DNA from: Paludibacteraceae bacterium
Lineage (GTDB): Bacteria > Bacteroidota > Bacteroidia > Bacteroidales > Paludibacteraceae
Length of the DNA stretch: 64,000 nucleotides
Direction of reading: 5' to 3'
Assembly: GCA_017450435.1 (NCBI GenBank)
Contig: JAFSTO010000071.1
Location: 1 to 64,000, forward strand
Made by a program: the position numbers and the translations under genes. This document shows, in pieces, positions 51,321 through 60,250 of this stretch. The notes under the pieces are model-generated. The model worked only from the letters and a program-made list of their open reading frames with translations, was not told the origin of the DNA and did no database searches. Position 1 is the first letter of the stretch, and every line of letters starts with the position of its first letter.

Positions 51321-52271
51321 TTATAGCAAGCTGTTAACGAAAGCCGTACGGTCAAATACCTGCAGGTCGGTCATCTGTTCACCGAGACCTATATAACGAA
51401 CCGGGATTTTGAATTGGTCGCTGATACCAATCACCACTCCTCCCTTGGCAGTACCGTCAAGCTTGGTTACGGCAAGCGAGGTTACTTGTGTGGCACGCGT
51501 GAACTGCTTTGCCTGCTCATAAGCGTTCTGACCTGTCGAACCATCAAGTACAAGCATCACGTCATGCGGAGCACCGGGTACCACCTTCTGCATCACATTG
51601 CGTATCTTCGTCAACTCGTTCATGAGGTTAATCTTATTATGCAGACGTCCGGCAGTGTCAATGAGCACCACATCCACATCGTTCTTCACCGCAGACTGCA
51701 GCGTATCGAAGGCGACAGAAGCGGGGTCGCTACCCTGCTGCTGTTTAACGACAGGCACCCCGACGCGCTCACCCCATATACACAGCTGCTCCACGGCAGC
51801 GGCACGAAACGTGTCGGCAGCGCCGAGCATAACCTTCTTTCCTGCCTGCTTATACTGATAAGCCAGCTTACCGATAGTGGTTGTCTTGCCTACTCCGTTC
51901 ACGCCTACCACCATCACCACATAAGGTTTGGCAGGTAGCGGAGCATCGAAGTCGGGCTGCATAACAGGGTTATTCTCCTGCAGAAGTGCAGCCGTTTCCT
52001 CACGTAAGATGGTCTGCAACTCGGACGTTGTAAGATACTTATCCCGCTTGACACGCTCCTCTATACGCTCGATAATACGAAGAGTCGTTTCCACACCCAC
52101 ATCGCTGGTTACCAACGCCTCCTCAAGATTGTCAAGAACGTCATCATCCACAGTACTCTTACCGGCAACAGCACGAGCCACCTTCTGAAGAACACTCTCT
52201 TTGCTCTTTTCCAAGCCCTTGTCAAGAGTTTCTTTCTTTTCTTTATTACCAAATAATCCGAAAAATGCCAT
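51321..52271 (-). CDS. ftsY: Signal recognition particle receptor FtsY
   Basis: SRP-GTPase that docks ribosome-SRP complexes at the membrane. The 316-residue protein has an N domain, then G1 GVNGVGKTTTIGKLA, DTFRAAAVEQL, G3 VVLIDTAGRLHNK and G4 TKLDGTAKGGVV. The long acidic A domain of E. coli FtsY is missing, as usual in this phylum. Confidence 0.95.
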   Translation of the reverse strand: MAFFGLFGNKEKKETLDKGLEKSKESVLQKVARAVAGKSTVDDDVLDNLEEALVTSDVGVETTLRIIERIEERVKRDKYLTTSELQTILREETAALLQENNPVMQPDFDAPLPAKPYVVMVVGVNGVGKTTTIGKLAYQYKQAGKKVMLGAADTFRAAAVEQLCIWGERVGVPVVKQQQGSDPASVAFDTLQSAVKNDVDVVLIDTAGRLHNKINLMNELTKIRNVMQKVVPGAPHDVMLVLDGSTGQNAYEQAKQFTRATQVTSLAVTKLDGTAKGGVVIGISDQFKIPVRYIGLGEQMTDLQVFDRTAFVNSLL

Positions 52272-52307
52272 AACTTAATGATGAAATGATGGATTGATTA
52301 TAGTATT

Positions 52308-53072
52308 TTACATTCGCTGACGTACCACTTCATAGCAGAACACTCCTGCTGCGACACTGACATTAAGCGACTCCAATGGTCCGCTCATCGGGAGTTTTGC
52401 TTTCTGCTGACAGAGGTCAAGATTAGCCGGATAGATACCCTTATCCTCCGATCCCATAACGATAGCCACAGGCCCGCGATAATCCAAATTTGTATAAATA
52501 TCGTCGGTATGTTCTGTAGCCGCCACAGTCATTATCCCGCTTTCATTGAGAAACCGCAGCGTATTTTGCATGTTCTCCACCTTACAGATAGGCAAAGTAT
52601 GTAGTGCTCCGGCAGAAGTCTTCACCGCATCGCCATTGACAGCCGCTCCGCCTCGTGCCGGAACGATGATTGCATCCACACCGGCGCAGAGTGCCGTACG
52701 AGCAATAGCACCAAAGTTACGCACATCGGTGATGCCGTCAAGCACAAGCAGAAAAGGAGTCTTACCCTCTTCAAAAAGCATCGGAACAAGGTTCGTTATA
52801 TCTTGAAACTCTACAGGCGACAGAAAAGCAATCACTCCCTGGTGGTTCTTGTCGGTGAACCGGTTAAGTTTTTCCACCGGCACCTTCTGTACCGGCGTTG
52901 TTGTACCTGCCAGTTTCTGCATCAGTTCTCTTGCCAAAGCAGAGGTCATATCACGTCGTAGCAACACCTTATCAAGCGTCTTGCCCGCATCAACAGCCTC
53001 CATCACCGCCCTGATACCGAAGAGCATCTCTTTCTCTTTCGGGCGCCGTGTTTCATAATCATTGCGTACCAT
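52308..53072 (-). CDS. rlmB: 23S rRNA (guanosine-2'-O)-methyltransferase RlmB family
   Basis: SPOUT-class methyltransferase acting on G2251 of 23S rRNA in E. coli. The 254-residue protein has an N-terminal substrate-binding domain (MLFGIRAVMEAVDAGK) and the knot motifs DGITDVRNFGAIARTA, AIVMGSEDKG and ESLNVSVAAGVFCYEV. ATG 53072 is used; an in-frame TTG 15 nt upstream is less likely. The 53073-53268 gap upstream shows only three short AUG-initiated frames and no convincing promoter or gene. Confidence 0.92.
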   Translation of the reverse strand: MVRNDYETRRPKEKEMLFGIRAVMEAVDAGKTLDKVLLRRDMTSALARELMQKLAGTTTPVQKVPVEKLNRFTDKNHQGVIAFLSPVEFQDITNLVPMLFEEGKTPFLLVLDGITDVRNFGAIARTALCAGVDAIIVPARGGAAVNGDAVKTSAGALHTLPICKVENMQNTLRFLNESGIMTVAATEHTDDIYTNLDYRGPVAIVMGSEDKGIYPANLDLCQQKAKLPMSGPLESLNVSVAAGVFCYEVVRQRM

Positions 53073-53268
53073 AGTTGTATATATCAAATGATTTCAATAA
53101 CAGTCAGTTTACTGCATGCTTGATATAAAAAAGCTATCCTGACAACAGAGCGGCGCGGATAGAATAGCACATCAGCAGCCACAGCATGAGCCTGTTTGTA
53201 GATTTCCGACACTATAAATCACAAATCTGTTGTAGAGTCTTCATTTCGTCATATTAACTGACAAAGAT

Positions 53269-55239
53269 TTATTCGTCCAACTTTTCAAAAACCGAGTTCT
53301 TACTCTTATATTCCGGCACAATGCGTTTCATCATCTTGACGACGGGGAATGTTGTACCCTTCCGTGCTTCAGAAATCAGTTCGTCAATCATCGGCGCCAC
53401 CGTGTCATAGTCGTTCTCACGCACTTTGGCTATTGTTATCTTCTCGTTAGGCGTTGGCAATACTTTTTCCTTCTGATTAAGGAGTTCTTCATAGAGTTTT
53501 TCTCCAGGACGCAAACCTGTGTAAATGATTTTAATATCCTTCCCCGGCTCATAGCCTGCCAAACGAATCATGTTCTTTGCGAGGTCTGCAATCTTGACAG
53601 GTTGCCCCATGTCGAAACAGAATATCTCTCCGCCATTGCCAAGCGTAGCAGCCTCCAGCACGAGTTGACTGGCTTCCGGAATAGTCATAAAGTAACGAAT
53701 GATATCCGGGTGCGTTACAGTGACCGGTCCTCCGGCTGCAATCTGCTTCTTGAAGTAAGGTACAACAGAGCCGTTAGAGCCGAGCACATTACCAAACCGA
53801 GTAGTAATGAAGCGCGTCATCACATCCGTCCCTTTTGCATTATCTCTCAGTCTCTTGGCAAGCGACTGAACATAAATTTCCGCCACACGTTTGCTGGCTC
53901 CCATCACGTTGGTCGGGTTAACTGCCTTGTCGGTAGAAATCATCACGAATCGTTCCGCTCCGAACCTAACAGCTGCATCCGCCACATTCCTTGTACCCGA
54001 CACATTAGCGAGTACAGCCTGAGCCGGAAACTCCTCCATCAGCGGAACGTGCTTATACGCCGCAGCATGAAAGACGACGTCCGGCTTGTACTCGTCGAAT
54101 AACTCGTCCACCATCTGCCGGTCTCTCACATCGTTAATACAGCGTACGAACTGCACATCCGGACGAAGGTCTCTCATATCCATATACAAGTCATGCAGCG
54201 GCGACTCTGCCATATCAGCCATTACGAGCAGCCGCGGAGAGAAATCAGATATCTGGCGGACAATCTCACTTCCTATGCTGCCGGCGGCACCGGTAACAAG
54301 TACGACTTTGTTTTCCAAAATCCTGCGTACATTCTCCGTATTGATATTGATAGCCGGCCGCTCCAGCAAATCCTCAACTTTGATTGACTCAATAGAACCT
54401 ATACGTCGCTGCATATCAACATTGCCGCCCTCAACGCTATCGGGATTGATGTCAGAGAAATACGGCGTAGTCAGCACATTTATCCCATTATCAAAAAATA
54501 TACTAAGGTCGGTGAGCGGGTTCAGTTCTCGCATCTTTAACGGCGAGACAATGACATTACGTATATCCTCTTGCCGCATCATTTCTATGAGTTTGTCGTC
54601 AAGCTTATATACGTTCAGACCGAGGAGATTGTGCGTGCTTCTGGTCTCCTCGTCAGAGATGAAACCCACCGGACGGTACTGCGCCTCCATATTGGTTTGC
54701 AACATCTTCGCAATAGACAAACCGGCTGATTTAACACCGTAGATTAGAGCTTTCTTTGTTCGCGGTCCTTGGTGAGAGAGGTATTCAAACGACGTTTTAA
54801 CCGTAACCCGCCAAGCAAATAGAAAAACAATGCACACAAACACATACACAACAATCACCGTAGTATAAAACAACTGGTGATAAGTATGTGCACAGATAAC
54901 ATTGGCAAGCAGAACCAAAACACCGGTTAGAACAACGGCAAAAGCCGCTTTGATAGTATCAATAAACGTGGAAAATCGCAGGATACCGGAGTAGGTATGA
55001 AAAAGCCAGAAACAGATAAGTTGCACCACGAGTAGCAGTGCCGCCTGCTGCCATACGGGTAGAAGTATATGCGATGGACTATAGCCAAACAGATTACTGC
55101 CAATGGCATAACTTATGACAAAAGCCAACAGCGCCAGTAGCATATCTATCATCAGCACGCCCCAACGAGGCAAGTAGGTTATGTTGAGCAAGTGGTCGAA
55201 GATATCCGACTTCTGAAGTTCTTTGATACTATTCTTCAT
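53269..55239 (-). CDS. CapD/PglF-type nucleotide-sugar 4,6-dehydratase, membrane-bound
   Basis: A 656-residue inner-membrane enzyme. It has four N-terminal transmembrane helices (about 30-160), a CoA-binding-like domain (about 165-280) and a C-terminal SDR domain with VLVTGAAGSIGSEIVRQI, SAYKHV-type AAAYKHVPLMEE and ISTDKAVNPTNVMGASKR. It converts UDP-GlcNAc to UDP-4-keto-6-deoxy-sugar. It is last in the polysaccharide operon, 17 nt downstream of the aminotransferase gene that would use its product. ATG 55239 is used; an in-frame TTG two codons upstream is less likely. Confidence 0.9.
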   Translation of the reverse strand: MKNSIKELQKSDIFDHLLNITYLPRWGVLMIDMLLALLAFVISYAIGSNLFGYSPSHILLPVWQQAALLLVVQLICFWLFHTYSGILRFSTFIDTIKAAFAVVLTGVLVLLANVICAHTYHQLFYTTVIVVYVFVCIVFLFAWRVTVKTSFEYLSHQGPRTKKALIYGVKSAGLSIAKMLQTNMEAQYRPVGFISDEETRSTHNLLGLNVYKLDDKLIEMMRQEDIRNVIVSPLKMRELNPLTDLSIFFDNGINVLTTPYFSDINPDSVEGGNVDMQRRIGSIESIKVEDLLERPAININTENVRRILENKVVLVTGAAGSIGSEIVRQISDFSPRLLVMADMAESPLHDLYMDMRDLRPDVQFVRCINDVRDRQMVDELFDEYKPDVVFHAAAYKHVPLMEEFPAQAVLANVSGTRNVADAAVRFGAERFVMISTDKAVNPTNVMGASKRVAEIYVQSLAKRLRDNAKGTDVMTRFITTRFGNVLGSNGSVVPYFKKQIAAGGPVTVTHPDIIRYFMTIPEASQLVLEAATLGNGGEIFCFDMGQPVKIADLAKNMIRLAGYEPGKDIKIIYTGLRPGEKLYEELLNQKEKVLPTPNEKITIAKVRENDYDTVAPMIDELISEARKGTTFPVVKMMKRIVPEYKSKNSVFEKLDE

Positions 55240-55256
55240 AAGCAAGACAAGGATAA

Positions 55257-56501
55257 TCAGTAAATGATATTTTCTTTTATCGACTTGATGATATAGTTAA
55301 CATCCTCATCAGTGACCATAGGTCCGGAAGGCAAACAGAGTCCTCTCTTGAACAAATCCTCCGAAACACCATTTGTATAAGCAGGTGCAGCAGCAAAGAC
55401 GGGTTGTTTGTGCATCGGTTTCCAAAGCGGACGGCTCTCTATGCCCTTGGCATCCAACGCCAGCCTCATAGCCTCCACGTTGCGATTCGGCTCACAATCG
55501 GTGTGTACAGCCCCAGACTGATGAACGACTCCCGCAGCTCCACCTACAGCACCTTTGACTGCTTCAGCATAAGCGTTCTCCTCACCCTTGACATGAATAC
55601 AAGGGTCAAGCAGTATTGTATTGAGCCAGAAGTTAGAATTATAGCGTGAAGAAGGATTATCGTGGAAAGTAATACCCTTAACATCAGCGAACGCCTCTTT
55701 GTACATAGCAGCAATATGCCTGTGGTGTGCTAAGTGGTCAGCAAGTACCGTCATTTGACCACGACCTATTCCGGCGCAGATATTTGACAAGCGATAGTTA
55801 TAACCTATACTCTCATGTTGGTAGTATGGGAATGCTTCCCGAGCCTGGGTTGCATACCAGGTAATCTTATTTTTCGCATCAACGTCAGGGCACACTAAAG
55901 CACCGCCACCGGAGGTTGTAATCATCTTATTACCATTGAAGGACAGTACTCCGTATTGACCAAACGTGCCGCAGACCTGTCCATCGTACAAGCTACCCAT
56001 TCCCTCAGCGGCATCCTCAATAAGCGGAATATTATATTTATTCGCAATAGCAAGTATTTCGTCAATGCGGGCTGGCATTCCATATAGGTAAACAAGGATA
56101 ATAGCCTTAGGGTAGTTCCCTGTTTTACTCTTTCTATCGATGATTGCCTTTTCCAACAATGCCGGATCCATGTTCCAACTATCCAGTTCAGAGTCCACAA
56201 AAACCGGCGTAGCACCGATGTATGTAACAGGATTGGAAGACGCACAGAATGTGAATGATTGGCATATCACCTCATCACCGGCTGTCACGCCGCAAGCCAG
56301 CAAAGCCAAATGCACGGCTGCCGTACCTGAAGATAAAGCCACCACCTCTTTGTCCTCACCTACAAAAGCTTTAAGGTCGTCTTCAAACCCATTGACATTA
56401 GGACCAAGCGGAACAACCCAGTTTGTATCAAAAGCCTCTTGAATGTACTTCTGCTCATTACCGGACATGTGGGCAAGGCATAAATAAATTCTTTTATCCA
56501 T
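55257..56501 (-). CDS. UDP-4-keto-sugar aminotransferase (WcfR/PglE-like)
   Basis: DegT-family PLP enzyme of 414 residues. YLCLAHMSGNEQKYIQEAFD, NWVVPLGPNVNGFE, SSGTAAVHLALLACGV and the PLP-lysine segment LSFNGNKMITTSGGGA (Lys192) match the WcfR/PglE group, which aminate C4 of UDP-4-keto-6-deoxy-HexNAc. A loop at about 330-370 (VKGAVGGAAGVVHQSGAVHT) looks expanded. In B. fragilis, WcfR makes UDP-AATGal for polysaccharide A. Its neighbours here are the initiating transferase (17 nt upstream) and the dehydratase (17 nt downstream), the same functional set. Which stereoisomer is formed cannot be read from sequence. Confidence 0.87.
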   Translation of the reverse strand: MDKRIYLCLAHMSGNEQKYIQEAFDTNWVVPLGPNVNGFEDDLKAFVGEDKEVVALSSGTAAVHLALLACGVTAGDEVICQSFTFCASSNPVTYIGATPVFVDSELDSWNMDPALLEKAIIDRKSKTGNYPKAIILVYLYGMPARIDEILAIANKYNIPLIEDAAEGMGSLYDGQVCGTFGQYGVLSFNGNKMITTSGGGALVCPDVDAKNKITWYATQAREAFPYYQHESIGYNYRLSNICAGIGRGQMTVLADHLAHHRHIAAMYKEAFADVKGITFHDNPSSRYNSNFWLNTILLDPCIHVKGEENAYAEAVKGAVGGAAGVVHQSGAVHTDCEPNRNVEAMRLALDAKGIESRPLWKPMHKQPVFAAAPAYTNGVSEDLFKRGLCLPSGPMVTDEDVNYIIKSIKENIIY

Positions 56502-56518
56502 ATCAGTTTGGTTACATT

Positions 56519-57133
56519 TTATATTATTTCTCCATTATATAGCATGTGTCTGCCAAGGACGGTGCATAGTATCATCTTCAAGTCATCGATGAGCGACAAG
56601 TGATGAAGATAATAAAGGTTGATTCTCACCTTGTCAGGAAAGAGAACCGTATCATTATATTTCTGCGGGTCAGGCACAGTAGCAAGCAGTTCCTCCTCAT
56701 TACGATACTTGAGAGAAGCCGGTCCTGTTATTCCCGGTCGCAGAAGAAGTATATCCCTATTCTCACCGGTAAGCATATCAGCATATCCGGGCACATCCGG
56801 CCTCGGTCCGACGAAAGACATATCCCCTATAAATACATTCCACAACTCCGGCAGTTCATCAAGTTTATATTTACGGAGCGTTTTTCCGAGTGGTGTTATC
56901 CTGCTCTCGCCCGCCACTGACACACTGCTTCCACCATGGTTAATGTTCATCGTGCGGAACTTGTACATCAGAAACAACCTACCATGTCTGCCAACCCGTT
57001 GCTGACAAAAGAACACCGGTCCGTCAGGCATCTTCAGTTTGATTAGCGCTGCTACAACAAGCAACACAGGCCATAGGAAAAGCAGCCCGAAGAATGCTGT
57101 TAATCTGTCAAATATATATTTAATCACTTTCAC
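56519..57133 (-). CDS. Initiating sugar-phosphate transferase (WcfS/PglC-like)
   Basis: A monotopic phosphoglycosyl transferase of 204 residues that moves a sugar phosphate from UDP-sugar to undecaprenyl phosphate. It has an N-terminal re-entrant helix (ITAFFGLLFLWPVLLVVAAL-like), then VFFCQQRVGRHGRLFLMYKFRTM, the catalytic DELPELWNVFIGDMSFVGPRP (Asp-Glu dyad split from the rest) and LRPGITGPASL. The small size fits PglC/WcfS rather than the larger WbaP. It starts with GTG that overlaps the stop of the licD-like gene by one base (TAGTG). Confidence 0.92.
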   Translation of the reverse strand: MKVIKYIFDRLTAFFGLLFLWPVLLVVAALIKLKMPDGPVFFCQQRVGRHGRLFLMYKFRTMNINHGGSSVSVAGESRITPLGKTLRKYKLDELPELWNVFIGDMSFVGPRPDVPGYADMLTGENRDILLLRPGITGPASLKYRNEEELLATVPDPQKYNDTVLFPDKVRINLYYLHHLSLIDDLKMILCTVLGRHMLYNGEII

Positions 57134-58032
57134 TAAGGCAGACGAAAATCAACTATAAAATGTCGTTCTCTTTTTTCAGGAGGCGGTAACTGCATATAGT
57201 CATGATACAAATTGCGAAGGTATGCATCATAGCCGTTAGGTATAAACACCTTTTCGCCCTCAAACACGGCCTCTACCGGCGGCATATATACAGCAACGGG
57301 GAATATCTCACCATTGTAATATTTCCTCCCCGTCGGAATTCCCCAATACTTACCATCAGAAGATGCCACCAGTTTGTCAAACCACCACACCCATTTACGA
57401 TGCGGTATGATACCAAATATATGCCCCAAAAACTTCTTAAGCCGATAACGTCTGTGTGCCTTTTTGTCAAGCGACATGTATTCGTCAAGATGTTTGCTCG
57501 GATAGCAGGCGTACATTACAACAATAGAAGCAAACTGAAGCGCGTTAGCAAGTAATCCTTTGGCCGACTGCCCGAGACGAGTGTTCGGCACAGCGTCAAG
57601 CGCAAAAACATCCACATACAGTCCTTTCGGAAATGGGGAGTTGCCGCTAAAGACATCCAAGTTGAGCGAATTGCGAAGATAAATCTTCAGGAAAACTGTC
57701 TTGCTGTCGGTTTGCGGGTTAGGAGCATCATACTCATATTTATCGCCCAGTGCTCCCTGTTCAAGCAGTTGTATCAAAGCATCATAGTCCTTGCGCGGCA
57801 TCATAAGGTCGAGGTCATCGTCCCATGGAATGAACCCCTTATGCCTCACAGCACCAAGACAACTGCCGCCACACAGCATAACGGTCAGTCCGTGTGCGTT
57901 ACATAGTGCCGCAATGTCGCGGTACATTGCGACCAACGTCTTTTTCATCGCAGCAGATTCATCTGCCGTCAGTTCGCGCAAATATGACGTACGATGCGCT
58001 AATTCATTTAGTATCTCCGAGTCTGACTTCAT
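57133..58032 (-). CDS. LicD-family phosphotransferase
   Basis: A 299-residue protein with the LicD signature MLCGGSCLGAVRHKGFIPWD and DDLDLMMPRKDYDAL, in which the Asp residues bind metal. LicD proteins transfer phosphocholine from CDP-choline; the related human FKRP and fukutin transfer ribitol 5-phosphate from CDP-ribitol. The overlapping upstream gene (ATGA) encodes a fused cytidylyltransferase/SDR of the CDP-ribitol type, and no choline genes are in the window, so a ribitol-phosphate transferase is the better guess. The transfer target is presumably the glycan built by this operon. Confidence 0.87.
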   Translation of the reverse strand: MKSDSEILNELAHRTSYLRELTADESAAMKKTLVAMYRDIAALCNAHGLTVMLCGGSCLGAVRHKGFIPWDDDLDLMMPRKDYDALIQLLEQGALGDKYEYDAPNPQTDSKTVFLKIYLRNSLNLDVFSGNSPFPKGLYVDVFALDAVPNTRLGQSAKGLLANALQFASIVVMYACYPSKHLDEYMSLDKKAHRRYRLKKFLGHIFGIIPHRKWVWWFDKLVASSDGKYWGIPTGRKYYNGEIFPVAVYMPPVEAVFEGEKVFIPNGYDAYLRNLYHDYMQLPPPEKRERHFIVDFRLP

Positions 58033-59399
58033 TTCTTTCTTCTAACATCTATCACTTCCCCGGTTGCCTCTGAGAAAACAACATTAAGCGAGGCTATCGC
58101 CACCTCATCAGGCGGCAACAGCGTGTCCTCCGGCTCATTGCCGAAGTTTTGGACCCTCATCGGGGTTTTGGTTCTTTCGGGGTTGATACAATTAACACGA
58201 ATACCAAAATCGTGCCACTCCTCTGCTACAGCCTGCACAAAATTCACAATGGCAGCTTTTGTCGCCGAATACAGACTATACATCATTCGTCCGCGTGTGT
58301 AACTGCTGCTGGTATAAAACAATAGTGCCCCTCTACTCTCCTTTAGATACGGGAATGCTTCGCGTGCCACGTTGATTGTTCCTAAAAGATTGACGTTGAG
58401 CGACTGCTGTATAGTATCCGGCGTCATGCTCACCAGAGCCTGCTTTACAAGCACACCGGCAGTGTTGATTACCACATCTACCCTTCCCTCTTTTTCGTGC
58501 ACCGATTGCAACGCATGTCTTACGTTGTCACTGTCTGCCACATTGCAGCCGTTCTGCGAACGAGAGAATGAATACACATGTGCCCCGTGCTCTGTACAGA
58601 TGCCGGAAATCTCACCTCCTATTCCATAACTACCGCCGAAGACGACAATCACTTTTTCTTCCAATCCCTTCAATGCGTCAGCTGACAGATGTCTTTGGTC
58701 ACCGCGTTGCGTGCGTAGCTGGAAAAGCTTATCAAGCAGAAACAAATCCTCAACGTAAGTGAGTTTCATGTTGCTGTTTTCGCCTGCCACAACATATATT
58801 TTCTCCTCCGGCAGATAACGTCTCACCGTGCCACAGTCGTCTGTAGTGGTAAAATCAGGGTCTGCCAGAGCCAGCTCGTATGCGCGACGTATAGTACCCC
58901 GCTTAAAGCACTGCGGTGTCTGACCGTTACGCAGGGCGGCACGATTTGGAATGAAATCGATGCACTCGTCTTTATCCACAGAGATAATGGTATCAGTAGT
59001 GCGCGATGCCACATCAACGGCATTATAAGTATTAAGAGCCTCTACACAGTCAGAGATTATCCTTTCGCTGACAAGCGGACGAACAGCATCGTGGAAGAGC
59101 AAGTTGTCGTTGTCATCGGTGTAGGCATTGATAGCGGCAAGAGAGCTGTCGTAACGCTCTTTCCCGCCTGCCAATATCTTTCTCACCTTCAGATAATTGT
59201 TCTTCACGACCAGTTCTTCCACCTCGGAAATAAAGTCAGGACGGCTGACAATACAAATCTCGTCAATCAGGCGAGAGCGTTCGAACACGTCAACAGTATG
59301 CTCAATAACCTGTTTACCGGCTACCTTCATAAACTGCTTAGGTATATCATTTCCCAAACGTGTACCGCTCCCTCCGGCAAGTATAACTGCAATATTCAT
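58029..59399 (-). CDS. Fused cytidylyltransferase-SDR (Acs1/TarIJ-like CDP-ribitol synthase)
   Basis: A 456-residue two-domain protein. Residues 1-225 are an IspD/TarI-like cytidylyltransferase (AVILAGGSGTRLGNDIPKQF, LLFHDAVRPLVSE, TDDCGTVRRYL). Residues about 245-456 are a short-chain dehydrogenase (VIVVFGGSYGIGGEI, VVINTAGV, then SLYSATKAAIVNF with the Tyr-Lys pair). The order and size match Haemophilus Acs1, which reduces ribulose 5-phosphate and activates the ribitol 5-phosphate as CDP-ribitol. The alternative, that it is an IspD of the isoprenoid pathway, is unlikely given the fusion and location. The licD-like gene overlaps its stop by 4 bp. Confidence 0.88.
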   Translation of the reverse strand: MNIAVILAGGSGTRLGNDIPKQFMKVAGKQVIEHTVDVFERSRLIDEICIVSRPDFISEVEELVVKNNYLKVRKILAGGKERYDSSLAAINAYTDDNDNLLFHDAVRPLVSERIISDCVEALNTYNAVDVASRTTDTIISVDKDECIDFIPNRAALRNGQTPQCFKRGTIRRAYELALADPDFTTTDDCGTVRRYLPEEKIYVVAGENSNMKLTYVEDLFLLDKLFQLRTQRGDQRHLSADALKGLEEKVIVVFGGSYGIGGEISGICTEHGAHVYSFSRSQNGCNVADSDNVRHALQSVHEKEGRVDVVINTAGVLVKQALVSMTPDTIQQSLNVNLLGTINVAREAFPYLKESRGALLFYTSSSYTRGRMMYSLYSATKAAIVNFVQAVAEEWHDFGIRVNCINPERTKTPMRVQNFGNEPEDTLLPPDEVAIASLNVVFSEATGEVIDVRRKK

Positions 59400-59409
59400 C
59401 GTAACAAAT

Positions 59410-60207
59410 TTATTTCAAAATAACTATATCCGCAATACCGGCACAATGGTCGGAATACGCCGGCTCACATACAACAAAACTATTGATGACGCGTATGTTG
59501 TCATACCTGTCATAATACATGATATAATCGTACTTATACCTCTTGAACCACGAGCCGGGCATTGAGGCAAAAGTGCCGGAACCGTCAAGTGCATCGGTCC
59601 AATGACGGAGTATAGGCTGAACAAGTTTTTCCATAGGGTCAGCATTGAAGTCACCGGCAAGAATCTTCACCCGTCCTTTTTCTTTGTTCACAATACGTTT
59701 CACCTTCTTCATCTGTATTCTTCTGTTCACCTCATCTTCGTAGCTGAGGTGAGTACAAGCCACACAAACATCTCGTCCGCGTACATTGATATGCACCACA
59801 AGCAACGCACGCTGCTCTATTTGTCCGCCGGTGCGAGGTAACGGAATCACCTCAGTGCTAACAATATCATATTTGCTCAACAAAGCATTGCCATAGAACC
59901 CTCCTGAGGGATGGTCGATAGCTCTGCCAAAGGCGTAAAGCATATCCGTTTTGCCTGCCAATTGATTAGGCATGTTAACCCCTATTGTCCGAGGCACACT
60001 TTGTCTGTTGGTTTTGACATCCACCTCCTGCAATGCAACAATATCAGGGTTATACTGCTTTATGTACTCGCCTAAGGCGTCTAATGTTGTATCAGAGCCA
60101 TAGTGAATATTAAACGTCATTATCCGCAGGGTATCCTGCGCTAAACCAACGTTACACAAAAGAAGACAGCACAAGGCACTAATGATATATTTTGATAGTC
60201 CGTTCAT
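59410..60207 (-). CDS. Secreted endonuclease/exonuclease/phosphatase-family protein
   Basis: A 265-residue metal-dependent phosphodiesterase-fold protein with a signal peptide (ALCCLLLCNVGLAQ). The EEP motifs are IMTFNIHYG, IVALQEVD, CTHLSYEDE, KILAGDFNADP and the terminal YSDHCAGI. The substrate could be nucleic acid, lipid or sugar phosphate. It lies inside the polysaccharide operon between the CDP-ribitol synthase (10-nt gap) and a glycosyltransferase gene. A 29-bp tandem duplication covers its start region. Confidence 0.88.
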   Translation of the reverse strand: MNGLSKYIISALCCLLLCNVGLAQDTLRIMTFNIHYGSDTTLDALGEYIKQYNPDIVALQEVDVKTNRQSVPRTIGVNMPNQLAGKTDMLYAFGRAIDHPSGGFYGNALLSKYDIVSTEVIPLPRTGGQIEQRALLVVHINVRGRDVCVACTHLSYEDEVNRRIQMKKVKRIVNKEKGRVKILAGDFNADPMEKLVQPILRHWTDALDGSGTFASMPGSWFKRYKYDYIMYYDRYDNIRVINSFVVCEPAYSDHCAGIADIVILK

Positions 60208-60247
60208 ATTACCAGTGATTTTGATAGTCCGTTCATATTACCAGTGA
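60190..60247. repeat. Exact 29-bp tandem duplication over a start codon
   Basis: 60190-60218 and 60219-60247 are identical. The first copy holds the ATG of the secreted EEP gene (60205-60207, minus strand). The second copy recreates the same start upstream and opens a 10-codon frame, MNGLSKSLVI, whose TGA overlaps the main ATG. Confidence 0.9.
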
Positions 60248-60250
60248 AAA

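Noticed and set aside
58029-59399. Annotation of the cytidylyltransferase as IspD of the isoprenoid pathway
   Set aside because: It is fused to a short-chain dehydrogenase and overlaps a licD-like gene in a glycan operon, which fits CDP-ribitol synthesis better.
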